From: Rodentolepis nana
Lineage: Eukaryota > Platyhelminthes > Cestoda > Cyclophyllidea > Hymenolepididae
Length of the DNA: 43,932 nucleotides
Direction: 5' to 3'
Assembly: GCA_900617975.1 (NCBI GenBank)
Contig: UZAE01012385.1
Span: forward strand, 1-43,932
This document shows positions 11,346 to 24,715 of this stretch, in pieces (the stretch's first letter is position 1; the number at the start of each line of letters is the position of its first letter). Both the position numbers and the translations under genes were made by a program. The notes under the pieces were generated by a model. It saw nothing but the letters and a program-made list of their open reading frames with translations, did not search any database and was not told the DNA's origin.

Positions 11346-12756
11346 TACTTACGTTCAATACTCCCGTTGATAATTTCTTCCCTTTGAAGCTTTATTTTGG
11401 AACAAATCGTAGGTTTTTGTCCTAATGCTTTACTTTTTTAGACGATAGTAAGGTCGTAGATATTAAAAGAATTATGAGTGCATCGCTATTTTAATTATTG
11501 AGAGCATGAGGCTTCACGAAATGTTTTAAAATAGTTCCAATATTAATTCGTGGAACAGCAAAAATCAAATGTGCTGCTTGAGATGATGATAAGAGTGTAT
11601 TAATTATAATGATAAAGCCAAGTATCATTAATCGTGTTGATCGAGTTAGTGAACAATGTTAACTGGCGAATATCATTAGCCAATAAAAGTAACGAGCAAT
11701 GCAGGGCTGTTTGAAATTAAATGACCTAAAAGGGTCTGTAACTGTGATACCTGAGGTCACTTGATCCCTTCGACAAAAACCTTTTGCATTATCGCAATGC
11801 ATGTATTTTCTTTAAGACACACTTGATGTCTACATGTTTATGTTTATTTATAGTTATAAATAATCTGCTTTTATCGAAATTGAAATCCTACTCATTTTTA
11901 AATCTCTTTAATTGCCAAAAAGAAAGGATATAGGGCGTATGCATCTTGAAATGCTAAGCGCGTATGGATATAATGAAACTGCAGGAAAGTAGATCGACGA
12001 TAGCTTGGGAAGCCCCTGCATGAACAATGCACGACCATTTGCATTTTTTCCTATGAAAGTGTTGCAAACGTCACAGACAAAATCCACCAACGTCGAAGCA
12101 CATTTTAGTATTAACTCAGAAATGTGGTTAGAAGATTCCTCTGAAACATGAAGCTAACTTAAACCCTTCTTTAATTTTTCAAAGTACAGTGGATGATCCA
12201 TTGCACTCACAAATTCGTATGGGGGCGTACTCCGCATTACTCTTCATATCACTAAGTATAAATTCCGCAATACATACTTCCGCATTTCAGAAGTCTAACA
12301 ATACGCCAATCGATATGATCCACCGCCCCTCCACAAAGTAGTAGTGGTTTTGTGTTTAGAAGCTCACAAGAATACTCACTAAGTTGCCAATAATGCATAA
12401 CTTCACAATACCCTTTGGCTTCGGGTGACTCCACTTATTCCAAATTTTCAACATTTACACCATCATCGTGTTAAATCATTAGCCATGAATATCAAAAAGT
12501 ATACTGATCAAGTTTACTACATTTACCGTCAAATTATCAGATTGTTTGGAGATACCATAATACATACAAACAGAAGGACCATACGCAACATACACTAGTA
12601 CACACAGTGCCAACAATAACATAAAAATACAGTTTTCGAAGGGAGTAACACGTTTTTCCAATCAGATAGGAACCGCAGTGGAGGGCAGAGAACCAAATGG
12701 GTCGAAAGTGCATATGGAAGAATAATAAAATATGTACACAAGCGCAAACTTAATAA
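11346..12756. other. Downstream region of the zinc-finger gene
   Basis: It includes the presumed 3' UTR of the zinc-finger gene. The nearest minus-strand AATAAA I see is at 11843-11848, about 0.9 kb past the stop, so the polyadenylation site is unsettled. The minus-strand frames near 11.9-12.66 kb are treated as chance. Confidence 0.35.
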
Positions 12757-15700
12757 TTACACATCAGCAGCTATAGACGATGAAGAAACTGCGCTATGAG
12801 TTGACGTCGACATTATTCCATCTGCGCCAGAAGACTGTTGTTGCTGTTGTTGATCTGACGGCGGCAGAGTTTGGAAAGCAGCAGCCGCTGTAGGAGGATA
12901 AGGAAACTGAGATGCGGGGCCAATCGGTACTAGCATGGGACTGAAAAGTTGCGCTTTTTGGCCTCCCGGAGACATTATGATTGTGGCGGAATCGGAGGGG
13001 TTACGGTTGGGGTTTGTGGAATAGCAGATTTGGATGGGACCACCACTACTCTGTTGAGGTTGAAGATGGTGGTGAGGATCATTTGAAAATGCTGCCGCTG
13101 CGGAGGGATGAATTTGGATTTGAGGAAGGGTTGATGTGATTGTCGTAGTCATGGCAGATTCAGGACCTGTGCTCAAACCGTTAGTAGAAAGGCCTGCCGT
13201 TCCTTCCATCTAAAATGGATGCAGCGATACAAGATAATGCTAGTCTATATTTAGATCAGAATATATTAATCGTAGGCTATGAATGGGTAGTAGGGCAAGC
13301 TAATGACATTGACATTACAATAAGGAAGCACTTCTCCGAGCATGAATCAGCACGACATAGTGCGCCCATATTGCTTTGATTGGTGGTGCCCATTATGTTC
13401 TATCGCTCCATTTCTTCTTGTAAAGGAAGTAGTCTTGTAAATATTTTTCCCTCGATCACTCTTTCCATAGTAAATTAAGAAATGTCAGCCTCATAAAGTG
13501 TCTTATTCTCACAATAGCACAGCACAATAGCCATCAATAGATATTGAGCAAGTCATGGCCTTTGACCAAGCACGTATGTGTGAATATCAGATAACTTCGA
13601 TAACCCGGAAATGATAAGTATAGAATACAAAACAAAGTGAGAGCTTACAGAGCTTATATAGATGGTGCCATTAGAATCAAAGATATGTGATGGTGGTGGA
13701 TGTGGTTGAACATAACAATTTTCCGAAGCCGACATTCCGATGTTGGAGGGCATGGAATTAACAACCGAAACAGAAACATCAGTTGTTGTTCCAGTCGTCG
13801 TCACAGACGCCTCCATGGCAACTGGAGTTGAAGTGGAAAGAGAGGTTGGTTCAATTGGTGAAGCATTTGTGGTCATTTGCATTTCACCTTCTTGAGAGTG
13901 CAATGACTTTGTGGCTGTGAGAAAAAAAAGAATAAAATGGTAGGAATAACATAATACGGTAGTCTACGCCAACTACCGCAACTTTTTGGTGCATAATTAG
14001 TACATAACACCAAACCGTTGTCGTGGAATGGCCTCGATTATCGTTTCCACTGACAATCTGAATGCCCACTTAATTATCAGGCAACAATGTAACCAAAATC
14101 AAAGCCCAAAAAAGTGACTGAATGCCCCTGTTTATGATAGCTTTAACAGTGTGGCAATTATCTACAGCAATTTGTGCCATTCGGAAGAAACCAGTGAAAT
14201 TACCAAACATCAACCATGGTAAATACGTATTCCGAAAGTCTCGATTTACAAAAAACATAAATGTTGAAAACTATGCCCTTGTTCAATTTATTAAATAGCT
14301 AACATTCATCAATGACACAACGGAAAACGTGCGTATTTTCCACATCACAGATCACGGAGTCAATCTTAACCGAAGAAAACGTTTGAATGTGAAACCGATA
14401 TGATGTTGCCTATTCGTTTACACAATCTTGGCTAATCACTACGACTGCAGCAAATTAGGCTTAAGAAAGGTGGAGAAGAATTATTACTCAACAATGTTGT
14501 CATTCTTTTGTTCGTTGTCAGTACTCAAATAATAACCGAATTATACACCCCTCTGAGATGAAATCTTAGGCAGTACTGAGAAAACTTCACTGCTAACTGG
14601 GAACAAGCAGGAGCAATAATTGAAAAAATCTCAGAAAAAAAGTAACGAACTTCGTTCAGAGGAATTTAATTAGATTTTGATCAGAGCCACTTATCGGTGA
14701 CTGAAAGTTAGTTCCTCAATTAGAGGCTTGTAGAATACAAACCTATGTGCGCGTCTGATGACGATTTCTACAGCTTGTTCAACAACGAACAAAGGATGTG
14801 AAATCACTACAATACTTCAACATAGCTAAGTCAACGGTAGTGTAAACATGGTTTACCCTCTCGTAGTACTGACCCACTTAACTTCTTTTACAAATAACCA
14901 AAACCATCTCCAACTGCTTCAGTCATACACATTGAGTCCTCTCATTCAAAAAAGGCCGTGAAATCCTAATAGTCTAAAAGAGTAATATTTGTATAAAGGG
15001 ATTTTTAAGTCAAAGTTGGCCGGGAGGTTCAAGTAGCGTTTTGCTTGTTGGGATCAAAACTGACTTAGACTCAGTGCCATTCACCAGGACTCGGGAATTA
15101 TTTTAAATATGGAGTAAGTAAATGATAACTTACAATCCGAATGGAAAACGGAGTCCCCGCAGGTATCAGCACCATTTTCATCAACAGACCCTGGTAGAAC
15201 ACTGATTTGGTTACCCTGTACACTAGGTGATGAAGCGTTGGGGACACTGCTTCCGACCTCATTTGATGCTTTATCGGCTGCATCTGATGCTGCTGTTGCG
15301 GATTTCTCACCCGCCTGTTTACGATTGCGTCGGGAGTTTGCTCCGTCCCGAAGACTTGACCGAGAAGACCTATTGGCAGAGTGGATTCGTCTGTGGGGAA
15401 GTAAAACAGAACCATGACAATATGATATTTGTCACTGTCCGTGAAAAATATGCAAGAGAAGGCATAACAAGCGTTTAAATGTTAGCATTGAGTACTCGAG
15501 GCAAGAAATTGGGTATTTCCATTACTTTAAAATGCTTACTCTGATAACACCAACCTCGAGGAGAGAAATACAACAGTGGGCAGTAATAACAAGCCTTCAT
15601 ACAAGCTCATCGAAGAGCGACACTAAACATGTGGAGGCAATATAAAGAAAAAAGGAGTCGTGAAGGCCAAAAAGACAATGATATAAAGGTGGTCTAAGAA

Positions 15701-18700
15701 AAGCTACTTAAAGAATGACAGGAAACAATAATTTTGCCACAAAGATTACATTTCTATAGTAGAGTGGGATTGTGGTTGAGTATATCAATGGTCCAAACCT
15801 CTCCTTGATCTACACAGGTCTGCAAGCAGACAAGTGTTTCCGCAGTGATTGGCACGGTTACTAGGGCCTTAGGCGACTTTAAATTCATCAGTAGTAATGC
15901 ACTTCGTGGCCATAACATATTTAGAAAGGGGATATAAAATGTAACTTGGTAACAGACGGAAAAATACGCTAACTTGTATTTGGGAGTACATAGCGGATTC
16001 GAGATTGACATACAAATCTGAGTACTAAGAGGACTAACAGAAGACCGTGAGATCAGAAACATGAACTAAAGAATTACCTAATTTAATATCCCCCCCCCCC
16101 GAGTCGTTAAAGAAAGGGATCGTCAAAGTCTTGCCTTAAGTAGAGAAACAGCAACCTGGACTACGTCATTCCTCTCTTGACTAGTTTTGATCAGTATTTT
16201 TGTCCTCACCATCAGTAAATTGTGTCAATAAGCATCGAATCCACCATTCGATAACGTTGATATGAATAGGAGGAATTAAACAAACTAGGGGTCATGCCGA
16301 CCAACGGCATAGTTTAAATGAAATTGATAGAAAGTGAATTTCTTGTCCAAACGTGCTCCATAGATGAGCACTATAAAGCACAACCTATTCGAATAAATTT
16401 TAGCTAATAAGTATCTTTTATGAAAATAACGTTAGAAAAATTGGTTTTAAACGTGAAAGCAAACCTGACTCATCATTATATTAGCCCCTTACAAAGATCT
16501 GTCTCTACCACAATAGATACTCAAATAAGATGTGAATAACAATCTTGGAAGCAACACAAAAATAAATATACTCATTAGTACTCAAACATCTTTGATACAC
16601 ACACATACACCGAATTTAAGGATGCTTTCGACTTTAGCAAAAAAGACAAACGGAGATAAAATGTCATTAAAGCATTTACACTGATTCTCACTCCCAAATT
16701 CTGCACCACTCTATCCTTGATAACTAACGAGCGAAGCGGTTGAATTCTTCATTAATTAGAGTTTATTAATTTCGAACATAAACGGATCATTAGATCTCAG
16801 GTGGTCACAGGGTATATAACTCAAAAGTGGCGTAAACACTATCTAATAGTTACCAATTGGGTAACAAAATACCGAAGGTGCCCTACTTGAATTAGCCATT
16901 GGACTGGCCAACAGAATAGCAGCAGAAAGAAACCAACTTACATATGAGTAGAGACATGATGGGGTTGACTAAAACGACGATCACAGACATCACATCGATA
17001 GGGTTTCTCGCCAGTATGTACTCTCATATGAACAGAGAGCCTAGCAGCCCGTGGAAATCCCTTCGAGCACACAGTGCACACATACGGTCTCTCTCCAGTG
17101 TGCCTTTTCACATGCTCATTATAAACCGCGGGTTGAGAGAATGTCTTGGAACATACTGAACATCGATAAGGTCTCTCGCCGGTATGAATGCGCTTGTGCC
17201 GATTCATATTAGGCCAATCGTTGAATAAGCGGCCGCAAAAGCAGCATTGATAGGGTTTCTCCCCAGTATGTATCCTCTTGTGTTTCTCGAGATAGCGGAG
17301 TACCCTAAATTCCTTTCCACAACTAGTACACTGATAGGGACCTCCTGATGAGCTGTTAGCAGACCCATTACTTATTTCATTTTGAGTAGCAATTGTATGG
17401 TTGGGGGGATTGGGGGTTGGACCAGGGGAATTGGCGTTATTCGTGGCGGTAGCGGCGTCAGGTTGAAGAAAAGTGACGTTGGATTGAGTGACAGTGTAGA
17501 GAGTGGGAGCCTGTTGTTGTTGGTGGCGGTGCTGATCCTCGTTACCGCCAACTCGTTGAAGACAGGGTGTGAGGTCAGGCTTGATCTCGGAACATTCCAA
17601 TCCAGATGCGGTCTAAAGGGAGGAACAAAGCTAGGTTAGCCTAACTGATAGACGGACTTGTAGCTCTCATGACATTAATGAGTCATGACAGGAGAAGACC
17701 CTACTCAAAAATCTGATTATTGAGGAAATGTGGTTATAATAGATCTTTATTGAGATACCAAATGACAAGGCTAATGGGCATGCAATCGACAAAATATAAG
17801 AAAGATGGAATCAAGGACCGAAAAGCCTAGAGTTCCATGAATGAGAAGATGTGGGCATCTCGTTAGCATGAATGCAATCCTACACCATAACTGAGAGCAT
17901 GATGCTGAGAACGCCCTAATTTAGCCAATTACCACCAACATTTCGCTTCAGTATCAATTCACCCTAGGCCCCTATGTTACTTACGTGGTGGCATGTACGT
18001 GCCTTCTTACGAGTACAGCAAGCGATTCCCAAAATCACTAACTCGGTCATCAATACTGATGAGACCATGGTAAGTGGAACTAGTGCTGCCTTCACATACT
18101 GAACTTAAGGTAGCACCATAGTAATCAGCTAGCATTCTTTCATATTCTTCCCAAATATCCATTAGGTTGGCAACTAAGTCATTGCTGATTTCAAATAAGA
18201 AGGCGAATTCGGAATTTTTGTTTAAAAATATAACTTTATTCAATTAGATATTGGCCGTTCTTGTCGATTACCTTTTTCCATCGTTCTGGCAGAGTAAAAA
18301 TTCCCCGTTCGTAAAATGTCTGGTCTTTGCTATTAAAAAACTGAATTAGGTGTGATCCGACATCATCCGCGTTGTTACAAATTTTACCATTTAAAGAGTT
18401 TAGCATGGAACGAAACAAATGGTAATCCGAAGGCGCAAGGTCAGGGCTATATGGTGGGTGTGACAAAACATCCCAACCCAGTTCCAATAATTTTGGCCGA
18501 GTAACCAAAGATGTGTGGGGGGGGGGGGCCTTGCGTTATCATGATGGAAAACAACACCCTTCCGCCGATTTGATAATGCCGGCCGCTTATCTTCAATTGC
18601 ATCCTTCTTTCAGTTTTTCCAGTTGTTCAACATACACATTTGAATTTATCATTTGGTTCTGCGGCATGAGTTTAAAATACAAAATTCCTTTGTGATCCCA

Positions 18701-21700
18701 CCAGACTGACAGCATAATCTTTTTTGGTGAATCTCTGCTTTTGATACTGTTTGGGCTGGTTGATCTTGCTTCACCCATGATCTCTTGCGAGTAACATTGT
18801 TATAAACTATCCACTTTTCGTCACCAGTAACTAGGTTCTTCCTCGGAAATGGATCATTCTCATTGCGTTTCAGTAGCGGCGAATCACAGATGCTAATCCG
18901 TTGCGTCAAATGAATTTCCTTTAACTGGTGAGGGATCCATAAATCAAGTTTCCTGACATAAGCAAGGGTTTTTAATTTTTTTTCAATGCATGTATGCGAC
19001 ACATTGAGCTTCTCTGCAATATCTCGTGTTGTGCTGTGACGATTTGAATCGATAATGCCCTTGATATGGGTTTCATCCACTTCGACTGGGCGGCCAGATC
19101 GTTGTGAATTTTTCAGTGAAAAATCACCGGAACGAAATCTTTCAAACCAATTTCGACACTGCCTTTCTTCCTCACGGCTTCATCTCCATATACGCCACAT
19201 AACTTCTTCTTTTGTGCTTGCGATGCGTTCTTGCCTTTTCGGAAGTAATACAATAAAATGTGTCGGAAGTGCACGTCCTGTTCTTTCATTTTTAAATTGG
19301 GATAAAAACAAAACTAAAGAACTAAACAAAAAAAATTTTTTACTAATTAACCTAGAAGCCCATACAGTAAGAAAAAATATAGGTTAGATGCTCTGGCCAT
19401 GTTAACAAAACAAAAGAAAGTATAGAGTGAATCTGTCAACAAAAACGGCAATGACTTAGTTGCCCACCCAATAATTCCATGCAATGTTGAATCCTCCATT
19501 CCCAGTCATTTCTACCACCAAAAAACAATATCTGCCTCCATTTTATGACTTTGTGACCGATAAGTGAGAAAAAAACCCTCAAAAGTTAGGGGATTTAGAA
19601 GAGAAGAGAGGATAAGACATTCAAAAAATTTGCAGATTTGCGTTTAAAATTTGATATGGTTCTCGCAAGCCAGTGTGGGGAGGAATTGGTAGTAATCAAA
19701 TGCGGCATACTCCAGTGAATAAAAGTAAAGAAAACTTGGCGGATTAATGAAACGCTCGAACGTGACAAGGTTATACAAAAATGGGTCAAATTAATGACAG
19801 TATAGAAACAGTAATGAAAAGCATAGGTGCCCACAATGTTGATCAATATGCAATAAATAAAGTAGGACTTAAAGCCAGTCGAATTTGCACATGTATCACA
19901 AGAACGGTGAACCTACTTTCAAAACTCTTTGTGTATAGAAGCAAAATGCTCTCACTAAATCATTTTATCGGTAAGCAGACTTACAGTAATAGACAAAAAC
20001 CACAGGGAGGTACCCCAGTTAGATAAAACTAACTAGAGGAAGGGAACTAGAATGAAAGCTTCACAAAAGTGCTTCATTGCCTAAAGTGAGCGTTGAAGAA
20101 CGATGCTGCAAAATGGGATTGAGATTTATCTAAGAAAATGCCGGTTACTTTGAACTAGACAAGCAACGAAAGTGACCTAGTTCTTTAATTCAATATGAAT
20201 GACTCACAGAATTTCAGTAGCAATAATTCGAGCCTTTTAATCATGGTATTAATAACCAGCAAATCAACTTAGGGGATCACTTTATAACACTCACTGCGGA
20301 TAGACGGAAAGAGTCATGGATCCTGCCTAATCAGAAGCTGGAATTCCCCCCCCCCCTTCACTAGCCAATTGGAGTGAATTTACGAGCATCGAATGTGTGA
20401 CCTCCTACTTAATCTTGTGCGTCGATTAGCCCGATCGCTTACAAACGGGTGCTCACGAATGATTTTAATCTGATTCAAAAACATAAAAGATGGCTTAGTA
20501 ATTTCGCAAAAAAAACTGCAACATAATATACGTAATTATCGGTCAAGGCCACAGAGTAAGGGGTCGAGAAAACAAAATCATTTTGAAGCGTAACGTGCAC
20601 TTATATAACACTTGATACCATTTCCTCAATGCTATGCTTGCTTCTTTGCCAAATGACCTGAAATCACACCCTAATAACCGCGATATAGCACATGATTTGG
20701 GGATAAATGCCCTAGTAAAAGGAAATGTATGCATATTCACTGGGGGGCTTTGATTCCCAAAAAAACGCCTTCAGAGGGGGCGTTTTCTAGCAAAGGCTTT
20801 TGTGGAAAAGGGCAGCTTTTCTAATGAGGCACTCGAATTCTACCATCGCTTTTTTAACTGTTTTTAATCAGAACTATTGGTCGTGCTTTTCACTGAAATA
20901 CGCTGTACTAACACTTTTATTAAACATTTAGATACTGCAGGAATCAGAGTGGACAGGAAATAAACCAAGTGCTCAAGTGTGCAGTTGAAAAAAAGGACAA
21001 TATGACACGGAAAGTACGTTAATCGATTTGCACTCCCAATGTCATAAATACAAAGTAGCTACATGTGGGGGGGGGGAGAGGGAGGGGTGTAGTACTTATA
21101 GCCATTAACCTACATACGGAACACTAATAATCCAGTTACCACTTCATTGTCTGCGACAATGACTAAACTGCACTTGGATTAAACATAAACATAATTTATT
21201 GGTGCTGGGTTAAGCATAATTTGACGCCCTAGGCAGGAAGAAGACGGAAATAAGTACCGGAGTTCGTATCGACACAACTAACCCGTGTCAATATCACTGT
21301 TGAAAATCCATGCTCGACTTTCGTGTTTCTCGTGAAATTCTCCCAAGTGGACATCCCTCCCCCCCCCCCCCCCCCCCCCCAACTCCTTTCTGCTTCACCC
21401 CACTCCCATAGAGTAAACTAACTTTTTTGCTCCCCAACGCTTTAAGGACCTACTAGATCCAGTTAAAATAAACTATCTCCACCTCTAAGACCAAAACAAC
21501 TATTAGAGTACCTTGGAATATAAGACAACTCTATGGACTTACAATGATATGTCCATTTGCAGCAGTAGTTGAGATAGTGCCTTGAGGAGCAGTGGTGGTA
21601 ATCAATGCAGCACAGGTCTGATCGCAGACAGAGGACTGGTCACCTTTCGCTGTCTGCGGTTGCTGCTGAAGAACGGCAGTTGGATCGGCGCTTTGCTGCT

Positions 21701-24678
21701 GTTGTGATTGCAGTTGAGGAGGAGCAGTCTGCAGGGGTACAATGAGTTGACCTCCTCCTGATTGTCCAGTTGGCGGTCCAATAGTACCCACAACTGCTCC
21801 CGTGGTGGTACTACCATTCGGACCACTGATTGTCACCAGGGTGGCTCCTCTTTGGGCCATTGCTAAAGGGAAACAAAATAACCTTTACTCCAGGAGCGCA
21901 CAGGTTCCTTGACCTCTTTTAAGATCTCAAAGTATCTTGGCCTACTCGCCTGCTCAAACAGACGAAGTTGTCCGTGGAATGGAATCGTCCCACGACAAAC
22001 AAAATTCCATCATTTTATCGACTTCGCAATGAATAGTGAATAGATTTATTCACCACAGGAGTGGCGTCTATATCACAGATACTGGTTAGAGACGCTAACT
22101 GAATGACCAGTCTGGACTCGATTATGCCAACTAGAAGTTAAGGCAGACCCTAAACTCTTTTGATGGACTAAGCTAATGTCCAGAGACTTTCCTATCTTCT
22201 TTTTAAAGCTTCTAGAATCCCTTCTCGGTGTTTCTTGATTCCCCAAAAAGAAGTTAAAAATAAACAAATCCCAAGGAATCAAGGCTGAAATATTACCAAC
22301 GGAGGCGGTGTTAATACTTCCCAGGGGATAAATATAACCATGCATGGGGCTTAAAATGTGTGGGGATTGTATCCAGGATCTATTTCTCGCGTGCACATAT
22401 AATTCCTCCAATTGTGTACCACCTCCACAAATTTTGGCATGGGAAAGACCAGCCTCAGGATACTAGAAACTCAAGAGGCGAAAGATATTGACCATTACTG
22501 CTTGACAACCTGTCAAAATATTATTCGTCAGTGGTATTGTTTTGCGTACTGTCCATGTAATGATTGGTGCACCAGTGTTAAATTATCAATTCCCGATATA
22601 TTGTTACTTAGTCATCCACCAAGTATTCTAAAGCATTCCCATTTCAATACTTTAAAATATATAAGAATACGAGGGTGACCTTAGATTAATTCTTAGTTCG
22701 ATTTCCCTTCCAATACACATAATGACTTAAATATATATCGTTCTAAAAGCTCAGGTGTCACTGATAAAATCGAATTTTAAATTAAAATCAATCCCATTAG
22801 TGACCAGTGGCATGAGTTCCATTTGAGAATTTTGGCATTCTTTGAGCAGATTGGTCCCTTGAGCTTGTTAAGACAGAACAATTTCCGATAAATTGACACA
22901 CTCCTAACCCCTAAAACGTCCGAAGACGCTTATAGGGGGATAACATCATAGGCATGTTTAGCCACCCATGGGCTTTGTGACCCACATATATAGGACACAG
23001 AAAACACCCCGTAAGCTCCGAAAGTTGTAAAACCGACCGTCTTTCTATCTCTCTTTTAAAAAAACATATCTAAACGCTTCTCCATGTATTGAAACACTGG
23101 TAATTTTACAATTAGTAGCCAAATATTAGGAGAAGCAAAATTTGGTCAAAAAGTCATTGGACTTGAGGCATATCATACTATTTTTAAAGGAATTCTGCTC
23201 ACATTGAATTGTCTGAATGACCTCAATATAACCCCTATCTTAAGTAAATTTCATAAGTTTATGCCACCTCATTTAAGCTGTAATTCCAACAAGTTACGCT
23301 TCAGGTTACCTGTGACTTCACAGGCTCTTCTTTAAGATGCTATTATTTGGATGAATTGTTGATCTAGCATGTAATAGGCAGTCCGAAAAAAACAGAATTA
23401 ATGATAATGTGATCACTTTTGCTCTTACGACGGAATTGGGGCAAATTAAAACATCCGATATAACGCTTTAAGGAAAACCCTGAGAGGCCAACCTTAGGGT
23501 GAAAGAATCAACCAATGTTTACATAAGTCATGTTTTCAAATTAATTCATCATGCTAGACAGATCTTCGAATCTTTCCAACCATTTGGATCAATTCCCTCT
23601 GTAAGCAAACACGACACCACAGATATATGGTTATTGCTACATCCCCTTCACTATCAAAATCCAACCGAACTAAAAAAATCCCTTTCAATTTCTACCACTA
23701 CTTCATAACTTCCTCCAATGAACTTTTTACCACAACCGTTCTCTCTCACACAATCTTCTGTAGTTTACATTGGCGTTAGTTTGTCAAATCTGGCCTTACG
23801 AGACTCGAGAACTCAGTAATGAGAGTAAATAAATTGACTAGCATATTTATCAAAAGTGCCCCTGCGTAGCAACCTCAAACAACAAATGATTTTTTATGTG
23901 TTTCGAGGTTATTAATTATTCATATGAAATAGTGAAATTTGTGTGTTTACAAGAAATCAACATATAGACAAGGGAGAAAAATTGTAAATCGCTAAAATTC
24001 TTTCCTTGCAAATACCCAAGAAGTCCAATAAATGACATTCTTTTAATGCGCTTAGTATTACTTTGCCATAAATAATACTTATCTCAACGATCTAGACTAG
24101 AGCCCTCAGAAGAAAAAAGAGGCGCCAAAATTGGGTGGCAAGCCTAGTTAAGAGTCACACTAGCGCAGACACGCACGAAAGGCTTCCGCACAAATTGGGA
24201 GGTAACACGTACGCACCAAAGCGCGTAGGCTTAAGGCAACAGCAAAGAGAAGCGGACAGGCAATCGATAGACAAACATGCACGCCAGAGCTGCGCGGAGG
24301 CTGGCAGCCAATGAGAGAACGAATGGCAGAGAAACACACGGCCTAGGGCAATGTGTCCCTATTGAAAACGGAGAAAGAGACAGCTAAATTGGAGTTCGCT
24401 CCCACGACCTCTCTCAGCTCTGTGTGACCGCTGGTAATTAGTAGAGAAAATGAAATTAATCATCGAAGTTACTGAAGCAAAAACGACTTATTTGGTTTTT
24501 TTGGTATGGGGAGGATAACCATTACTGGCCAATCGAAGCAGTTAGGGTTAGACTAGCATATGATATTAAGGAGATTTGAAGCAGGCAAAGCGGGATTCGA
24601 TTCCTTTAAACGGATCGCTCTTTAGAAGACAATTCTCCTCCGAGAAGGTGGTTCCATGATAGTTCGAAACCCATCGGA

Positions 24679-24715
<37 letters not shown>

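Larger units (their letters stand above)
18162..19471 (-). mobile_element. mariner-family DNA transposon, decayed, inside intron 5 of the zinc-finger gene
   Basis: A 1310-bp element with terminal inverted repeats of about 28-30 bp at both ends and TA next to the right end. Transposase frames run on the minus strand, the same as the host gene. Length and repeat type match the mariner branch of Tc1/mariner. It lies wholly in the 3.9-kb intron between exons 5 and 6 and should be spliced out. Several frameshifts make it non-autonomous. The inverted repeats might still be bound by an active transposase elsewhere in the genome; that is inference. Confidence 0.93.

Noticed and set aside
16944..17639. 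Plus-strand frames across the zinc-finger exon.
   Set aside because: They are antisense shadows of a strongly supported exon.
18513..19387. Plus-strand frames across the mariner.
   Set aside because: Antisense to the recognisable transposase.
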